From Tenacibaculum gallaicum (lineage in GTDB: Bacteria; Bacteroidota; Bacteroidia; Flavobacteriales; Flavobacteriaceae): a stretch of 64,000 nucleotides of DNA. Positions within the stretch are counted from its first letter, which is position 1. Every line of letters starts with the position of its first letter. The DNA is taken from positions 248,001 to 312,000 of the forward strand of contig NZ_QUNS01000002.1 in NCBI RefSeq assembly GCF_003387615.1, in the 5' to 3' direction. Shown piece after piece: positions 61,296 through 64,000 of this stretch. The translations under genes were made by a program, and so were the position numbers. The notes under the pieces are model-generated. The model saw only the letters and a program-made list of their open reading frames with translations, made no database searches and was not told the origin of the DNA.

Positions 61296-64000
61296 TTAAA
61301 ATTTAACTCTTACACCTAAAGTTAATGTTGTAGCAGGAGCATATATTCTACGTGCAGAGCTTCCTGTTTCTGTAACAGCAGGGTTAAAACCTCTTCTAGT
61401 GGTTTCATTAAAAAGGTTATCTCCAGATACCCAAATATTTAATAAATCTATACCAGACTCTCCTAAGAACTTATTAGGTAATGTATATCCAATTCTAGCA
61501 TTGTTTAAAGCTATAAAATCAGTACTAGTTATAAAGCGAGATGATGCTGAAGAAATATTAGCAACTACATCAGAATCGTTAGCTAAGAGAGGCACATTAG
61601 TTTGGTCACCAGGATTTTGCCATCTATTTCTAATATCTACGTGAAAGTTATTGTTTCCAGACATAAGTTCAGCATAAGTGTTGTCATATGCATATCCACC
61701 TAAACTGTAAGTAAACTGAGTAGAAAAATCAAAGTCACTTAATTTTCCTGATAATCTAAAAGCACCTCTTACATCAGGAATTAGTGATTTATTAAGGAAT
61801 ACTTGAGTAGCATTAGAGTAGTTCTTGGTTGTAGTTTTTTTAATATTAGCATTCGATGCGCTTAATCTATACTCATAAAGAGAACCAGTAGTACTGTCAT
61901 CTCCATTTTCTAAAGTGCTAAAATCATCTTCACCAGCATCTAATATATCATTATTATTTGCATCATTATAGTATTGATTCCATAATGGCGCACCATCATC
62001 AGGATCTACACCAGCCCATTCTTGCATATAAAAGTCAAAAATAGAACGACCTTGAGCATAAGCGTAACCTCCATCCTCACTTGAATTTGAATCCAGAATT
62101 TTTGGTAAACCAGTTGAAGGATCTAATGGCATAGTTTTCATTTCGTTACTTAGGATTTCTCCATTTAAAGATAAGTCTAATTTAAAGTTTTCCTTATTTA
62201 TGATATGTGTAGTAACATCAAACTCAAACCCGTTATATTGAACTTCTCCATCGTTTACCAAAATAGAAGAAAGTCCTGAAGAAGGTCCAAGTCTTCTATT
62301 GAAAAATAAATTGTCGGTATTTCTTATATAATAGTCAAAGTTAGCATCAACATAATTACCTAAACTTAATTCAACACCAGTTTGGAACATTCTAGTTGTT
62401 TCCCAAGTTAAATCAGGATTACCAGCTAAACGTAAATCAATAGCAGCACCACCTCCAATAAAATTAACATTAAATATATCAAAACCAGAAGTATTTAAAG
62501 CACCGTCTTGATCTCCTGTTACACCCCAAGAAGCTTTTGCTTTTAAGTAAGAAATAAAACTGTTTTGCATAAAGTCTTCTTCACTAACAACCCATGAAGC
62601 ACCAACTGAGCCAAATACACCCCACTTATCGTTTACAAATCTAGAAGAACCATCCGTTCTCAACGATCCTGTGAAATAATACTTTCCAGCATAGTTATAG
62701 TTTACTTGTCCAAAATAAGATTCAATTCCCGAGCCAACTTCATAGCCTGAGGCTGCAGCACTGGCTTCTAAATAATTATTTAAGTTATATAAGCCAGGAA
62801 CAACTATGTTTTGTTTAAAAGCTTGATCTTGTACAAATCTTCTTTCAAAAGTTTCATGAGCAGCCAAAGCTTCTAAACTATGATCTCCAAAAGAGGTTTT
62901 ATAACGTAAGAGTTGTAAGAATGTTTGAGACCATCTAACTCTGTTTCTAACAGTAATGTTTCCATTAACTCCAGCAGCAGTACCATAAGCATGGTTACTA
63001 ATATTGTTTCTTTGTTCGATAGAGTATTGACCTCCAAATTTAGTTTCAAAAGATAACTTATCAGTTAATTTAAAATTAGCACTAAAACTACCATTTAATG
63101 CATGTGTGTCAAACGCATCCAAATCTAAAATAGCAGAAGCTATAGGGTTTAATAAGTTTGATATAGGTCTATCTCTATTAAAACCATTTGTAGTTCCTGT
63201 TGGAGCACCATAGTCAAATTGGTTGCCACCATAAATAGGATCAGGAATTAATTGACCTGTGTTAGGGTATCTAGCATATACTGGATAAATAGGAGCCATC
63301 TTATCAGCAAATTCGAATACATTTTCAGCTCCTACAATCTGACCATTATTTGTGCTTTCAGAATAAGCATAACCTATATTTACTCCTATGTTTAACCAAT
63401 CTTTAACATCAGAGTTTAAATTAAGTCTGGTAGTATACCTTCTGTAGTCTGAGTTTAAAGAATAGCCACTGTCATCAAGATATCCAAATGAAGCAAAATA
63501 CTTAGATTTTTCTGAACCTCCAGAAAATCGTACGTTAGCTTCTTGTCTGATTCCAGTACCAAAAGCTAAATCAGCATATTTTTCTGGAGTAAAAAGACGT
63601 TGAACACCAGAGCGAACAGTTTTTGTAGCAGGATCTATTAAAGCAGAAGCATCAGCAACATTCCACATATTATAACCGTCACCAGCTCCAACTGAAGTAA
63701 ATAACCTTGCATTAGCATAAGCTACAGGGTCAGCGCTACCATCTAAAGCTCCCTCATTATAAATACCTTCCCATGTATAACCGATATATTCTTCTGGAGA
63801 TGTTAGAACCTCATATCTAGGTATAAGTTGTGTGTTGATACCTGTTTTAACATCAACCTCTATAGAACTTCTTTCAGAGTTGTTGCTACCACTTTTTGTA
63901 GTTATAAGGATAACTCCATTTGCTCCTCTAGAACCATAAATAGCTGTTGCTGTAGCATCTTTTAGTATTGTAGTATTTTTGATATCCGAAGGGTTAATCG
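61296..64000 (-). CDS. SusC/RagA family TonB-linked outer membrane protein (partial)
   Basis: About 900 C-terminal residues are visible and the 5' part lies beyond the right edge. The plug region is in view at the edge: LKDATATAIYGSRGANG, VILITTKSG, the hallmark of SusC-type receptors. The barrel then runs to a terminal aromatic TLGVRVKF. SusC imports the ligand delivered by SusD, driven by TonB. It is transcribed before susD in one operon. The reading frame is open to the window end, so the internal methionine at 63668 is not the start. Confidence 0.93.
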   Translation of the reverse strand, partial: INPSDIKNTTILKDATATAIYGSRGANGVILITTKSGSNNSERSSIEVDVKTGINTQLIPRYEVLTSPEEYIGYTWEGIYNEGALDGSADPVAYANARLFTSVGAGDGYNMWNVADASALIDPATKTVRSGVQRLFTPEKYADLAFGTGIRQEANVRFSGGSEKSKYFASFGYLDDSGYSLNSDYRRYTTRLNLNSDVKDWLNIGVNIGYAYSESTNNGQIVGAENVFEFADKMAPIYPVYARYPNTGQLIPDPIYGGNQFDYGAPTGTTNGFNRDRPISNLLNPIASAILDLDAFDTHALNGSFSANFKLTDKLSFETKFGGQYSIEQRNNISNHAYGTAAGVNGNITVRNRVRWSQTFLQLLRYKTSFGDHSLEALAAHETFERRFVQDQAFKQNIVVPGLYNLNNYLEASAAASGYEVGSGIESYFGQVNYNYAGKYYFTGSLRTDGSSRFVNDKWGVFGSVGASWVVSEEDFMQNSFISYLKAKASWGVTGDQDGALNTSGFDIFNVNFIGGGAAIDLRLAGNPDLTWETTRMFQTGVELSLGNYVDANFDYYIRNTDNLFFNRRLGPSSGLSSILVNDGEVQYNGFEFDVTTHIINKENFKLDLSLNGEILSNEMKTMPLDPSTGLPKILDSNSSEDGGYAYAQGRSIFDFYMQEWAGVDPDDGAPLWNQYYNDANNNDILDAGEDDFSTLENGDDSTTGSLYEYRLSASNANIKKTTTKNYSNATQVFLNKSLIPDVRGAFRLSGKLSDFDFSTQFTYSLGGYAYDNTYAELMSGNNNFHVDIRNRWQNPGDQTNVPLLANDSDVVANISSASSRFITSTDFIALNNARIGYTLPNKFLGESGIDLLNIWVSGDNLFNETTRRGFNPAVTETGSSARRIYAPATTLTLGVRVKF

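Noticed and set aside
63668..63668. Internal methionine as the start of the SusC protein
   Set aside because: The frame remains open to the window edge and encodes the conserved SusC plug motif upstream of it.

Overview
The window is AT-rich DNA from a marine-type member of the Flavobacteriaceae (Bacteroidota), plausibly Tenacibaculum or a relative; the genus is inference. The grounds are type IX secretion C-terminal sorting domains, SusC/SusD proteins, TonB receptors with a CarboxypepD_reg N-terminus, Bacteroidetes -7 promoter elements (TAnnTTTG), A-rich leaders in place of strong Shine-Dalgarno sites, and a tmRNA whose tag ends NYALAA.

Positions 1 to about 18,650 look like an accessory island. 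It holds a RadC-like JAB protein, a T9SS surface protein next to a 2157-residue SpvB/RHS polymorphic-toxin protein with a zincin-like (HEYGH) C-terminus and a candidate immunity gene, and a 1 kb gene-free stretch full of palindromes. Then come two anti-phage systems in tandem: Gabija-like (GajA OLD/TOPRIM nuclease plus GajB UvrD helicase) and Septu-like (PtuA ATPase with an extra N-terminal domain plus PtuB HNH nuclease). An unrecognised coiled-coil membrane protein lies between them. The block stops at the 3' end of the tmRNA gene (ssrA), a classic integration site, but no integrase is visible.

From 19.2 to 41.5 kb the content is mostly chromosomal: an alanine/saccharopine dehydrogenase-like enzyme, a CreD operon with its own winged-helix regulator, KdsA (LPS Kdo synthesis), M28 and S8 peptidases, a TonB receptor/phytase pair, a very large alpha-2-macroglobulin and an Mpl-like muropeptide ligase.

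From 41.4 to 48.3 kb, on the minus strand, is the most interesting non-standard locus. It contains a 60-residue peptide with a Tat-like RKEALKKIG motif and an 11-residue tail after an AQA site, a PqqD/HPr-kinase-like protein and a nucleotidyltransferase. A strong terminator hairpin separates the peptide gene from the two enzyme genes. Upstream on the same strand are a T9SS protein with six exact-period repeats and a phage-tail-collar (MdpB-like) protein. The peptide-plus-kinase-plus-nucleotidyltransferase layout recalls lasso-peptide tailoring, but no lasso cyclase genes are present.

From 48.4 to 64 kb are housekeeping and transport genes: trkA/trkH potassium uptake, radC, a polysaccharide deacetylase-like protein, a YjjG nucleotidase, YeiH with a LysR regulator, rarA, a rhomboid protease, rlmB, and a susD/susC pair whose susC runs off the right edge.
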